Notes: generated from the sequence alone by a model not told the origin. A stretch of DNA of 64,000 bases from Narthecium ossifragum (GCA_963920575.1 OY986973.1:4257054-4321053), one strand, 5' to 3'. Shown: positions 1 to 11,222, counted from the stretch's first letter. Made by a program: numbers and translations.

Positions 1-750
1 AGAGGAGAGAGAGAGACTCCTTTGGTTTGCCCAAAAACTTGTTCAGTTTTGTACACAGAATTCATGCATGCAGCAGTGTAATCTTTATAATCAAATCTCT
101 CTCTCTCTCTCTCTACTTGTCAAATAATGTTGTGGTGACTGTCTCTCTCTCTCCAGTCTCCACCCTTGGATTGGAGTGATTTCTCATCTATTTGTTTGTT
201 TTTTTTAACTCCCTTCTTAATGATGCTACTATTTTATTTTTTTTGAATTGTTGTAGTTGGAGAGCTTATTTTTCTGGAATTGTAGTGTTTTCTTAGCTAA
301 TTATAGCTGAATTTCATGAATTTTCTTTTTTTTTCATGTGTTTAGGGTTTTGTAGCATGTGAAAATGTTTTGAATCAGAGTGTTTTTTAAGGTGATTTAT
401 TTGGTATTGAGATGTTTCAATTTGGGGTTTTGTACCCTTTTAAATGGTGATATTTTGTCTATAGAGTTTGAAATTTAGAGGTGTTGATAGCCAGATGTCA
501 CTATTGAGAAAACAAGCATGACTTGAGATTGGACATGGTCAAAATTTATTATAAGGATATTTAGATACAAGTTTAGAGTGGCGTCGAAACAAATATCATT
601 TTTTGAAGGGTATATGTACAAAAAAAATCTCTTTCAATTTGTGGGAGAAATGAAATTATACAAAGAGAGTAAAGAGAGTAGAGGTTGGGGTCATGGGGAT
701 AGGTGAAACTAGTAATGAAAATTTCATGGGTGAAAAAGCATTGTTATAAA
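1..750. other. Intergenic DNA with GA/CT microsatellites
   Basis: No coding region is supported. There is a GA tract at about 1-17 and CT tracts at about 90-115 and 139-154, followed by AT-rich sequence. Such CT/GA tracts often lie in plant 5' UTRs and core promoters, so this could flank a gene beyond the left edge, but nothing here shows it. Confidence 0.5.
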
Positions 751-1019
751 ATCTTAAAAGGATAAAAAACATTTTGGTACCACCAAGTCACCAACTTTAA
801 AAAAAATAGGTGATTTAGCATATCGTAAAATTTGATTCTCAAATTGATACCTCAAAATATTTTTTTGTTTGATTAGATGAAACCTAATGGCTAGCAATGC
901 TTATAAAAACCTGTCAATAATGGTAATGTTATCCTCCAAAGCCCAATACAATGACACTTGTGAGTGACGGCTTGATTCCATCCGCTTTACAATTAATATT
1001 CATATGAATATGAACAAAA

Positions 1020-1233
1020 CTTAGGCTATGAAAGAGCATGGCAACCTCCCAAATGCCCTTCAAAATTGCTTCAACATGTTGGGCTCATATCATCGTACTT
1101 TGTAACATATCCACCGCCATCTTGGAATCGGACTCTAGTATTATATGCTCGCAACCTTTCTCCTTAGCCCAGCTAATGCCGAAATATATTGCCCTGAGCT
1201 CAGCCTCCAAGCAAGACTCTGCATCCATCGCCC
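1020..1233 (-). pseudogene. LINE RNase H-like fragment
   Basis: Read on the minus strand, this stretch translates to an RNase H-like segment of the kind found at the 3' end of plant L1 ORF2 (AELRAIYFGISWAKEKG, then ESDSKMAVDML). It keeps the ELxA and ESDS blocks but has no start, no upstream reverse transcriptase and no intact C-terminus. It is cut at 1233 by the start of LTR-A. Inferred to be a dead LINE remnant. Confidence 0.7.
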
Positions 1234-2877
1234 TGATGAGACGTGAAAAGTACATAATTAACCCCTTAATTTACCTTTATTAGTCTTCGAGCAAGGCTTT
1301 TCTAATAATCTCCATGGTATTTCATGTACAAGAGCCCTCAATAGAAGTTAGATCAACTTTGGAGCGTAAACGAGCCTATTCGAGCACATTTAGGTACATG
1401 GGTCAACTTCAAAGATTAAACTGTACCTTCTCAGAAAGAACCAGATAATGTACCATATATGATTGGAAAGCTCTGGAAGTCTAGTTTCTGGAGAATTTTA
1501 CGGTTCATGATTCCGAGTTTCCTAGATGAAGTTATGGCATTTTTGGTACCAATGCGCAGTGCTGAATGGCAAAAGAGATAATATGCAGAAAAGAATATCG
1601 ATCTTTTGTGTATAAAAAATCGATCTTTGTACTGTAGCAGAGAGCAATAATTCAAAAGATCGATCTTCTCCCTATAGAAGATCGATCTTCTGCGGGCGCA
1701 GTCAGTTTTATGGGATAAAAAGATCGATCTTCACCCCTAGAAGATCGATCTTTCATTGCCAGTTAAGCAAAATGAAGGGCCCAGATGTAATCCGAAGGGG
1801 AGAAGCTTGAGGGCTATAAATACCAAACTTTGGGCTCTTATTGGGGGATCCTTTTGGACAAGAAGAGGCTAAGGAAAGGGGCAACCCCCTTGGGCAATGA
1901 AGGGAACTCTCATCCAAGAGGGAGGAGATTGATGAAGAAGAGGATCCATCTCTTCTCCATGGCTTCTCCATCGAAGATGAGTAGCTAATCTATTTACCTA
2001 GTGGAATACCATGATGTTTTAGGTTTTTATTTGTAGTTTTCTTTGGATTTGGATGTTGTAATCCTTATGAGACAAGTTGTATGAATTTATTCTTCATTTC
2101 TATACCTTTGTAGTTGGATTCTAATGTTGGATGGATGAATTCTTTGGTATGCATAAGCTAGAACCTTGTGCCCAATAGGTGTTTGTTGATATTCCCCAAT
2201 GAGTAGGTTGTGCTAGAACCATGACCACTTGTGTTGAAGGGAGTATTGGCTCTAGGTTAGGGCTTGTAGGTGCTAGAACCACCTCAATCCACATCTAGCC
2301 TAGCCTCCATTCCATCTTTCTAATGTATTGGATGCGATGTGCTAGAACCACACTGGTCCATTACCATATTCCATACAACCCAATTCCTTGCGACGAGATG
2401 ATCCTAACCCGACCTCTCGTTAGCGATGATCGTAGCTAATCCCTCGATCGCCGACATTCTAGCATACACCTTTTGCGACGGATAGTCCTTATCCGGTTAT
2501 TCGTTAGCGACGACCTTTATTAGCCACAAGGTAGTCGATATTATAGTGTCTCGATAGGATTGCACATCTTGATCCATTAGAAAGCTATGATTGAGCCTAA
2601 TTCGGATTGGGATTCCCTAGGACCTCTCTCTATCAATTGAATCATTTACATGCTTTTTTAGCTATCATATCCTAAAACCCCAAAACCATTTCTTTCATTT
2701 TTCTTGTAGGAACACTTAGATTGAGGTAAGTAGTTTAATTATTTCCATACGCATTCCCTGTGAATTCGACTCGGACTCACCGCTAGCTACCCCCAAAGGT
2801 AGTTAGTTAGGAGTTTGATTATAAATTTATAATTTTGATCGGGCGCGTTAAGCCGCGACACTTTTCACGCTCCATCA
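1234..2877 (+). mobile_element. LTR of Ty3-like family A (left LTR, truncated element)
   Basis: A 1,644-bp LTR starting TGATGAG and ending CCATCA. It was delimited by comparison with a second, inverted copy at 12292-13867, which shares both ends and the body. It contains a TATA-like box (CTATAAATA, about 1814), a triplicated palindrome array (1597-1752) and four scattered GCTAGAACC sub-repeats between 2155 and 2350. A primer-binding site follows at 2884-2901, so this is the 5' LTR of an element. I see no matching 3' LTR, so the rest of the element is missing. An Athila/Tat-type origin is inferred from the primer-binding site. Confidence 0.8.
1597..1752. repeat. 63-bp tandem repeat carrying paired ATCGATCTT palindromes
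   Basis: ATCGATCTT starts at 1597, 1619, 1659, 1681, 1723 and 1744: three pairs, 21-22 bp apart within a pair and 62-64 bp between pairs. The flanks make perfect hairpins; in the middle pair AGATCGATCTTCT and its reverse complement flank a 6-base loop (1657-1688). The array lies about 60-220 bp upstream of the LTR TATA-like box, where LTR enhancers usually sit. A regulatory role is inference. Confidence 0.8.
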
Positions 2878-2883
2878 AGATTT

Positions 2884-2901
2884 TGGCGCCGTTGCCGGGG
2901 A
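2884..2901 (+). other. Retrotransposon primer-binding site (tRNA-Asp type)
   Basis: TGGCGCCGTTGCCGGGGA begins a few bases after the end of LTR-A. This is the primer-binding sequence known from plant Athila/Tat-group Ty3 elements, complementary to the 3' end of tRNA-Asp. It fixes the LTR boundary and shows that the element was oriented along the plus strand. Confidence 0.8.
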
Positions 2902-3400
2902 GTGTTATCGGAAATGATTGAAGTGCTTTGCTTAATCTAATGTTTCTTATAAATATCTTCAATTTTAAATTTTGTTTCATATCTTTAAAAAAAAAAAAAA
3001 GAGTTGTACTTACAATTGCTATATCTTTGTGTTGATAGGAGTCGCCTCCGGCAAGACTTTGACGATCAAGATTGGTGACTGACGTCTCGTGTTTGGACCG
3101 GCCATTGTAAAGTATTTCTACATTTTAGCTTGGTCCTTGTTTATGTAATTGTTTATACATGGCCGATGAGTATATGCCACCGGGTGCCGCATTGAACGAT
3201 TATTTGTTACCATTTAATTATGCACCTGCTTATGTTAACGATGTTTATGATTTCTCAAACCCGGCATATGACTTGTATTCATACACCTATGATGCGGATT
3301 TGAGTAATCATTCATACTCTCATTGGCAACCCCAAGGTCAATACCCTCTTGATATTCAACCACAAAACATGAGATGTGCTGCATGCCCGTCTCCGTTATC
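2902..3400 (+). pseudogene. Truncated leader and gag-like start of the LTR-A element
   Basis: The sequence after the primer-binding site is AT-rich leader. An open frame starts at 3159 (MADEYMPPGAAL...) and is rich in Tyr, Asp, Asn and Pro for about 75 residues. After about 3390 the composition changes sharply and similarity to a structural protein is lost, although the frame stays open to 3557. I do not recognise a named domain; a gag-like start is inferred from position only. Confidence 0.4.
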
Positions 3401-4004
3401 GCCGCAACCAAGTTTGTCATTGTCCTGGCGTTGTGGCTGCCTATGCTGCTGCTGGTGTCTATTGTGTTGTAGTTCAAAAGCGGAGAATGAACAAAAGAGA
3501 GATTGGTTTCCTTGGCGGTGGACATATAGACAGGGGTGGTGGCGCAGGAGGTGGTGAGGCGACCAAAAGAGGAGAATGTTGAGAATGTAGAAGAAGTAGA
3601 GGAGGGAGTCGAATAGGAGGAGGCAAAACATGAGCTTGGGTAGAATGGGGCGAGACAGCGCCGATTGTGGAGGAGAGGAGGCGTTGACGATGATTGCCAT
3701 CCCCCATATCAATGGTCGGCTTTGCCGCTTGCTAGTGCTCTTGCCATTTGTGTCATTGTTAGTATTATTATACCAGGGGTTGGCGTGTCTCCCCCCTTTC
3801 ATGCCCACCGCCTCAAACCCTCTCCTCCTCCGCTACCGCCGCCAACTTTCCCTTCTTCCTCCTAGGTGACAAAGGATTCAAACCCTAGCCCCCAAGCGTT
3901 AGCGATAGATGAGTGGGCTGAGTGGCGCGGTTTGGGGGGTTAACTAACTACACGTGATCAGTTTTCTGACAGCCTACACATACGGTGTCTGTGATTTGAC
4001 ATTA
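3400..4004. other. Unexplained GC-rich interior of the Mutator-like element
   Basis: GC-rich sequence with several overlapping short frames on both strands (such as 3356-3808 minus and 3630-3869 plus), none with a recognisable domain. It differs in composition from the AT-rich DNA around it. It could be captured host sequence or the eroded interior of the transposon. Confidence 0.35.
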
Positions 4005-4243
4005 AATCACGCGGTGTCAATACTTTGAGGTATCAATTCGATAACCAAATTTTACGATGTACCAAATCGCTTATTTTTGAAAATTGGATGTGTCAAAATG
4101 TTTTTTACCCGATCTTAAATTACTTCCCTTTTGCATATTTAATTTTCATTATTTTTTAACAAAATTGTAGCCCATTATATGAGAACAAAAAAAAACAGAA
4201 TATATGGTCATTCTCTTACTTATACGATTCAAATCAGTTGAGT

Positions 4244-4472
4244 GTAAACTTAAATACCCTTGTGGGATTAAGAGGGATAACCCCTCTTATCTCCCCTTAT
4301 CCCCACACTTATCCTCAAACACCAAAAATAATCATTACTACTTTATTCTTATTCCACCTACCACTACCACTCTACTTTTTCCTATCCACATCAGGTAACC
4401 CCACTTTTCCTATCCCAAAATCCCTTAACCCCCACTTAACCCGGGATAAGCTATTCTCACACCAAACAGCCA
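4244..4472 (-). mobile_element. MITE (GTTTGGTRTGGGGTTA family), copy 1
   Basis: The reverse complement of this stretch lines up along its length with 4560-4755. Shared blocks include GTGGTAGGTGGAAT, AGTAATGAT and the GTTTGGT end. It ends near ACACCAAAC. The outer boundaries are approximate and no TSD was identified. Confidence 0.55.
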
Positions 4473-4559
4473 GTTTACAGTCTCCTTCAAAAAATTCAAA
4501 ACGTGCTTATCAGGTAATTACAAAAGTTGTGTATATATATGTACACATGAGAACTCTCG

Positions 4560-4755
4560 GGCCCGTTTGGTATGGGGTTAGAAAAAATGAGGTTAAAGGG
4601 GGATAGGGTTAGAAAAAGTGGGGTTAAGGAATGGAGATAAGAAAAGCAGAGTGATGGTGGTAGGTGGAATGAGGATAAACTAGTAATGATTTTTTTTTGT
4701 ATTTGGGGATAGGAATGGGGTTAAGGGGGGATTAACCCCATACCAAACAGGGGCT
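4560..4755. mobile_element. MITE (GTTTGGTATGGGGTTA family), copy 2
   Basis: A 196-bp element whose ends are inverted copies: GCCCGTTTGGTATGGGGTTA at the left, and at the right TTAACCCCATACCAAACAG running into GGGGC. No coding content. A CTC triplet at 4556-4558 and 4753-4755 may be the 3-bp duplication of a Tourist/Harbinger-type element. Confidence 0.75.
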
Positions 4756-5436
4756 CATCAATACCGGATGTCTAAACACATGAGATTCCAAATGATTTAT
4801 ATCTAATTTATGATTTACAAACGTGTTTTAAATCAAGCATATTGCGAGGACAATATATATGTAACAATCCCAAGTTATAAATGGATCACGGATTTAAGTT
4901 GATGATTGAGTTTGTTGTGGAGTACGTAAATGTTAAGATTTAGGTTTGATTAATCTAGAATTTTGTTGATCAAACAAATGACTAAATGAGCTCTTAAAAA
5001 AAAAAGAAAAAAAAAAGAGCTCGCTGCAAAGGTATACTCCACAACCAATTTAGCATTGTGAAATTTGGCAATGATCAATTTGATGTGCATCAAAAGTTTT
5101 GGTGTTGTCTTGACCTGAAAAACATGTAACAACTACAGTAATACATTTGTTAATCGATCAGAATCGGTGACTAAACTGATAATAAGATTTGCTTTGCAAA
5201 ACTTAATATTTCTAACATAGTGTAAAACCATATATAATATATGAAATCATGGGATTCAATTCTAATTAGGTGCATCATCCATTGGTGTTGTGAAATTTTG
5301 AAGTTAAAAATGTAGATGTTTTTTAAGTAAAAAATATCCTTTTTCTCAAAAAATTAAAAACCCGTATTTTTACTCCGAATTAGGAAGAGCGGACAAGAGA
5401 GAATGAAATGTTTTTATTGTTGTTTTGTATTCTCAA
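4756..5436. other. AT-rich intergenic DNA, no gene seen
   Basis: No frame with a recognisable domain, no RNA gene and no clear repeat. The minus-strand frame at 4950-5132 has no visible domain and is probably chance. Confidence 0.5.
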
Positions 5437-8400
5437 TTATCAAAATGCAAGTTTTTTTTTTATTAGTTAAGTTAAACTAGCTGGATAAGTACAAAATTCC
5501 TTTACGTAACAAAACCAATGGAGTTGGGAGGGGGCGATCTCTTTTGACCACCACAAAGGAACACCACTATTACACCACATTATTGTCAAGCAATCTGCGA
5601 CTTGATTTGTTTCTCTTGGAATGAAAATGAACATGGCTTCCTCCATCTGTGCTCCCAGCCAACACACTTTTTGCAAATCACTTCTTAGCCTCTCAGGCCA
5701 CCTCATACTCCCATTAATCATATCAATGGCATCTCTATAATCAAATTCCAGTACTAGTCTTCTAACTCCATCCTTCTGGACCTCCTATGGTCCTCTACGC
5801 ATCGCAAAGATCTCTACCTTATTTTATCACTAGCTACAATAGGCTTCGTTGTAGCCCACGTTGGCTTGTCTTCTTCATCTCTACAAGCAACTCCAGCCCC
5901 TCCTTTCCTAGACACAGGATCATATGAAGCATCGCATTGGATGGAGATATATCTTTTCCTCATCTCTTTTTGTTGCTTTGATCTAGACAGGCTCCATTCC
6001 ATTCTTTTGAGAGCCAAAGAATTGATCGAGCTAGCTCCATCGGCCTGTCTTGACTGCCTTCAAACACCATTCTATTCCTTGATTTCCATAACTGCCACAA
6101 CATGTATCCCAGTTTTGTCTTCCTTACTTGCAGCTGGTCTCCTGTTCCTAAAACTTGTAGCACTTCTTTCCATTGTCTCCATCATCTAGTGTGGATCATC
6201 TCCATATCTTTTCTGAACACTAAATTCCACACTTCTTGCACAAATCTGCAGTTCATAAACATATGCTCTATAGACTTCTCTTCCTCTCCACATCGCGAAC
6301 AATAGATCTCCGGACATACTCCTTGTGAGGACCTGTCTCTCCATTCCTGGGTCTACCGCCTGGGTCGGGCCCGTGGCTCATTGTAGACCACAAGGGCAAT
6401 TTGGTAAATTACGCCTTGTCGGTTTGTTCCACACCCGCGTGTGCACACATTGACCCTGTTTGTGTTAGTGGTTGATTAGAATGGTTAGTGGATCCGGGAT
6501 CGTAAGATCCAAACTTGGGCTTGTGTTTTAGCCCAAGTTTGAGTTTCTGGGCAAAGGAGATCGATCTTTCTTGCTAAGGAGATCGATCTTCTTGTGCCAG
6601 AAAGTCCTGACGGTGAACTTTGAGAGGACGGCCGCCGTTGGGCGTCGCTCTCCACTGTCAAAGGGAGAGAGGACTTTCTCTCCTCTCCTCTCCCTCATCC
6701 TTATCCTCTCCCCCTTTCCTGGCTTTTCCTCTTCCCCTTCTTCTTCTCCTTCTTCTCATTCTCCTTCTTCTTTCTTCTTCCTTCTTCTTCCCGCGGCTCT
6801 GCTTCCCATGTTTCCGGCAGCCACTTCTTCTTTCCCTCCGTTCTCCCTCCTCCGACCACCGTTTTGGGCGTTTGAAGACTCGTTGGATTCGTAGCAACGA
6901 GAGGAAGATTCATGGTGTGGTTTGAAGCTGAGTTGATGACTGGTTAGTGGGGAATCAACCAAGGATTTCCGTTTCCGATAGGTTTCTACCCACTTGAGTT
7001 AGTTTAGGGGCTTTCTCTTGATCTAGACTTTAGATCTTGCTGTTCTTGGTGTTTTTGGATGCCTCTTTCTTAGTGTAATTTTTGTTATAAGTTTCATAAG
7101 CTTTGGTTGAGATTTTAATAGGATTTAAGCATGTTTAATCTCGGATTTTCCGATTTCTGCTGTTCTTGAAGAACAGCCGGTTTACGGCGTGTTTTTCGAT
7201 CGATACGTGCATGTTCTGGGGTTATGATGAACATAAGAGTTGTCGATCTTTAAATCTACTCTCAGACCCAACTGATTTCATAATTGTCTGATTTTCCTAC
7301 GATTTGTTATGAATTTCTTACGGGTGGGCTGCGTTGCAACAAGTGATGGTAAGTTAGTGAGATTAACAGTTTTGATTAGTGTTTTCCCGTTAATCGAGCC
7401 GTTGGATGTTTCCTGATTTTGGATATATTGATCCCAGCATATTGATCTATTGATGTCTAAGTTGGATCTCGAATCCGACGTCGTTTGGATGTTGGATCGA
7501 CGGGGTCAATTAGCTTCTAAGTAGAGGATTTTTGGTGATTTAATAATATTATATGTCGGAACATATAATATTATATTTTTACTGTTCATCAGAATTTCCA
7601 TGGTTGCTTCCCGTTGTAGGAGTTCGCGGTTGACGGTCGCGGTACCGTCGTAATGCCGGGACCTGCTGCGGATTGGCTGGCAACGGTTGGTAGTACCGCT
7701 GCAGCGATCCAGTTGGACTTGTATGTTGTCCTATCATACTGTTGCATGCTTACCTCTTACTGTGTATGTTCATTGCATACATTCTCTGTTGTGCATTAGT
7801 TGCATGGTTAGGGCGTGGGTGATCTGTGGGTCGTCATCCCGAGGCTGGAAGCTCGGATTTAGCCATAGGACCGGGGTTGGGTAGTTTGGACCCGGTTCGA
7901 ATTGTGGTCTCCAGTCAAACTTGATGATAGGCTTAGATGATTGGTACATCTGTTGCTTGGTGATTATAGAGGTCGTGTCGGCCTCGAGTCGGATGTTGAG
8001 GTGTAGCCGGTGTTCCACTGTGTTGACTTTTGAGTAGAGGAGTTGCCTACCCAGCGGTGCCATTTCCCGCCTGCAGTGTCGGGTTTCTACTCGTGAGTCA
8101 GCAGTGTTGTTTCCTGCTACTGAGTGTGACCTGACGTGTGACCAGTTCGGCTGGAAGACCATGATCGTGGGCCTCAGGGACACGCGATGGGGTTATGGGC
8201 CCCCTATATACACCCAGGTCTTACTTGAGGGCGACACTGTTGCGTTTCCCTCTTCCTTCTGTGTGTCGTAGTGTAGAATCCTACTGAGCTTTATGCTCAC
8301 TCCTACCCGGGTTGCGTTTTATAGGTGCAGGCGTTAGCTCCTCTTCTGTGGCCCCTACCAGGCAGTTGGTCGGCGGTGCAGCGGCGCCAGACGGAGTTTT

Positions 8401-8924
8401 AGAGGTGGCGATCTTTTACAGCTTTAAACCTATGTTAGTTAGTCTCCTACGGAAGTGTTTAAATATTGTATTTGAATCTTCCCCTCTCCGAGGATATGTA
8501 TATTAAATTCACTTGGGTTTGTAATCTTGGGTTCGATGTTGTTTAAATTATGTCTTTTAAATTGAGGGTGTTTGTGATGAATTGTTAGGGAGACCAATAG
8601 ATTAGAGGGAACCCTCGCCAATATTTTCTGCAGTTGTAGGTTTCGGCTTGCGTCACCCGGCCCGGTTAGGCTTTCGCGGGTCGGGGCGCGACACTCCTAT
8701 TCTGCCTAGAGCTTGACGAGTAGGCATCTTCTCATACATTAGTTTCGACAAAAAAACTTTAATCCGTAGTCCAAAAGGCCATGCCCATATATTCCTCCAT
8801 CTGAAGCTGATCCCATGTTCTGTTTCTCGTACTTTCTTCTTACCATAAAGCTTAAAATAGGCAGAGCCGGAGCTAAATTCCCTGACTTCTCGCACGTCCA
8901 CACCGCTTTATCAAAATGCAAGTT
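5437..8924 (-). mobile_element. 5'-truncated L1 LINE, interrupted by a solo LTR
   Basis: A perfect 17-bp TSD, TTATCAAAATGCAAGTT, lies at 5437-5453 and 8908-8924. The insert has a T run just inside the left copy (the poly-A tail on the minus strand). On the minus strand it encodes the end of a LINE ORF2. First comes a zf-RVT segment (8901 down to about 8700, with SAYFKLYGKKK and WAWPFGLRIKVFL). After the LTR interruption it resumes at about 6318 with CSRCGEE and EHMFMNCRFV, followed by RNase H (QCDASYDPVSRKGGAGV, about 5940). Several frameshifts are present. Without the LTR the L1 piece is about 1.1 kb, a typical 5' truncation. Confidence 0.9.
6324..8693 (+). mobile_element. Solo LTR, family B (copy 1)
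   Basis: A 2,370-bp LTR from TGTGAGGACC to GGCGCGACA, flanked by a perfect 5-bp TSD, CTCCT, at 6319-6323 and 8694-8698. It interrupts the zf-RVT region of the L1 around it. No internal retroelement sequence is present, so it is a solo LTR left by LTR-LTR recombination. It carries two AGATCGATCTT motifs (about 6559 and 6583), a long pyrimidine-rich tract (about 6670-6790) and paired motifs ATATAATATTATAT near 7560. The same family occurs inverted at 11834-15814. Confidence 0.9.
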
Positions 8925-9180
8925 AAGAGGGAAGTTGAGTTATTGCCGTCGTTTAATTTTTAATTTTTTATTACTTTTTTTATGATTTGAGGCCAGAAGG
9001 CTAGGACAGCTATAACATCAACTCAAACTAAGCAAAGAAGCTATGAGATTTTTTATATTTATTTTATCTTTCGAGAGTGAAGTTGTCAACTACAAAAGTT
9101 ATCCCGTGATCCCTTTCCCTTATTCGAGAGTGTTTTTGTTTGAGCCTTCGATTCGAACCGATTATTCTTCAACTACAAAA
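8925..9180. other. Intergenic DNA with a possible LINE tail remnant
   Basis: Near 8975-9000 the minus strand reads like an eroded LINE 3' end (CTAGCCTTCTGGCC followed by CATAAAAAAAG). No TSD was found and no protein domain is recognisable. The remainder is AT-rich and unremarkable. Confidence 0.4.
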
Positions 9181-9530
9181 GAGTAATTATCATATTTAAC
9201 CCCAGAACATGCAAAAAATCAAATTTTGCTTTGCAATCTTAATAATCTCAAATTTCCCTTTGAAAAATAGGAATTACTTTTCAAAGACCATTTTTGTCGA
9301 TTGATCGTCTTAATCATGATTAGAAAATTGTTAAATGACTTAAATACGCTTAGATATTGAGATGACTATACAAAACTAGAAGGATATTTAAGTTATTTAA
9401 CAAAAATTTTAGTGGTGATTAATATTGCAAATTGAATCACGGTGGTTTTGAAAGCATTCGAGGTTTTCAAAGGGAAATATGATATTATCTGGTCTGAAGG
9501 GTGAAATGTGATATTAGTTAATGGTTCATA
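9181..9530. mobile_element. Possible MITE with imperfect inverted ends
   Basis: The left part (TAATTATCATATTT... AAATTTCCCTTTGAAAA) and the reverse complement of about 9455-9520 (TAATATCACATTT... CATATTTCCCTTTGAAAA) resemble each other over about 70 bp, with indels. There is no coding content. Boundaries and TSD are not resolved, so this is a tentative call. Confidence 0.4.
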
Positions 9531-9663
9531 AGAAGAAAACAATCCTCGAACTACTTAGGCCCATCCGCATGATGCATATAAAACTAGCACCAAAAGTGAG
9601 ATATAAACTTGGAATTATTCAAAAATAATTTGTTATATGGGTTTTGTTAATCCTACAAACTCA

Positions 9664-11220
9664 TGATCCGTTTGGTTCGTTGTATAGGACAGGGATGTAT
9701 AACTTTATACATTGTATAAGTTATATAATAGATAATTTAATACTAGTTTTAATATTGTATAACATTTGGTACAATGTGGGATAAATGATGTATAGTCTAA
9801 AATGTCCTTTATTAAGGATATGGTTAAGCATGAAAAACTAAGGGCCGTAATGGTATCTACCTGTTAGAACAGAAATTTGACTGTTGACCGGGACTGTAGT
9901 CAAAGTCAAAATCTATTTTCACATTCAAAAATCAAGAGATTGTAGTTTAGTTCAACTCCTTCGAATGATCGAATCAGAGGTGTTGAAGTGTACAAAGAAA
10001 TTATTTGGTTGATGATGGAGTTGATGGAAATGGTTTATGAGCAGTGACATGAAAAATAGAGAATGATAGATAAAATAATGGAAGATGGAGAATGGATGAT
10101 ATGCTATGTTATAACTACTCCTATTTTAGGTAGATCTACTCCTATGAATGGAATTATGGTAGCACTACTCCTAGGAAATTATGGTAATTCTACTCCTATG
10201 GAAGAAATTAGTGTAGCACTACTCCTAGAAATGAAGGACTGGTTGCAAGAATTTCAAAGAAAGATAAGCTTCATTGTTGAATTTAAAAGGCTACATTGAT
10301 AATAAATGTAAAAAGGCTACATAAAGATAAAAAGCTGGTTTGCTTTGATGGCCGGGGGCCCTTTTTCCTTCTTCCTCTTGGCTTTTTATAGAGTTTCTGG
10401 TAACCACTTTTGAACTATCAGAAACTGCCTTGAACTGTTTTGGAACTGCTCTGAACTGTCAGAACTGCATAACTGAGCGATATCTTCAGCTATTTACGAA
10501 ACTGCTACTAAACAACATCCTTTTCCATTCATGCTATTTGCCAGATGATAATCTTGGAATCTGGAAAAACTCTGAACACGAAAGTTGTAGGTTTTCGAAT
10601 TCTGTTTCTATCGGTCCAAAAACCAACTCATTTGGACATCGTATGAGAAAGTTATCGTCAAAACAGTCAAAACACATCGATGTCTTATTAAAATAATCAG
10701 CCAAAATATGGCCGATGGGTTTTGGCCGATGGAGAAATGGACGATGACATCAGCCATCTTTTGGGTGATGACATTTGGATTATCGGCCATTATTTACCAT
10801 TTTGCCACTGACACTTCGACTGCCGGTTTGACATAGTAAACGATGGAATCTGAAGATCTCTTCAACAACAAAGTTATAGATCTTTTCGTCCTCTTTCCAA
10901 TGGTTCCAAGATCGCTCACTTTGGATACTTGATATAAAAGTTATGGCTAAAATACTTCAACTGTGTCAACATTGAAGTATCTATTGGCCGATTGATAATA
11001 TTTACGAAATTACCATTGATTTTGTTAATCGCCCAAATGGTTATATTTATGGCTAACACTATCCAAAACAAATAATACAATGGGTTCCGTATAAAATTAT
11101 ACCGTCTCAGAGGTGAGATAAAACTATACACCATCCATCATATAAATCCATTGTCGCATCAAACACCATATAAGAATGACAACGTATAATATTGTACTAT
11201 ACAAACAACCAACGGGCCTT
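9664..11220. mobile_element. Inverted-end DNA element interrupted by a solo LTR
   Basis: The left end (TCCGTTTGGTTCGTTGTATAG) and the reverse complement of the right end (GCCCGTTGGTTGTTTGTATAG) are inverted copies. Removing the nested LTR at 9862-11058 leaves about 355 bp, MITE size. The end type resembles other GTTTGG-ended MITEs in this window. The TSD is not clear. Confidence 0.55.
9862..11058 (+). mobile_element. Solo LTR, family C
   Basis: A 1,197-bp block beginning TGTTAG and ending CTAACA, the perfect inverted ends expected of an LTR. The flanks carry CTACC (9857-9861) and CTATC (11059-11063), a 5-bp TSD with one mismatch. It lies inside a small inverted-end element. No PBS or coding region is attached. 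Strand is arbitrary. The interior includes short repeats of ACTACTCCTA near 10130-10230. The open frame at 10063-10299 has no recognisable domain. Confidence 0.6.
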
Positions 11221-11222
11221 TA

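Larger units (their letters stand above)
751..4120. mobile_element. Mutator-like DNA transposon, non-autonomous, with nested insertions
   Basis: About 760-866 and 4005-4111 are inverted copies of each other. The shared outer end reads GGRTAAAAAACATTTTG, and the inner end matches around GAATTGATACCTCAAA. The flanks carry a direct repeat, ATCTTAAAA at 751-759 and ATCTTAAAT at 4112-4120 (8 of 9 identical). Long inverted ends plus a 9-bp duplication fit a Mutator-like element; reading the duplication as 8 bp would allow a hAT element instead. No transposase frame is visible. The interior holds a LINE RNase H scrap, an LTR-A with primer-binding site, and about 600 bp of unexplained GC-rich sequence. 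Confidence 0.7.

Noticed and set aside
3356..3808. A 150-codon minus-strand protein gene
   Set aside because: Overlapping frames of similar length exist on both strands, there is no domain and the region lies inside a transposon; not enough to call a gene.
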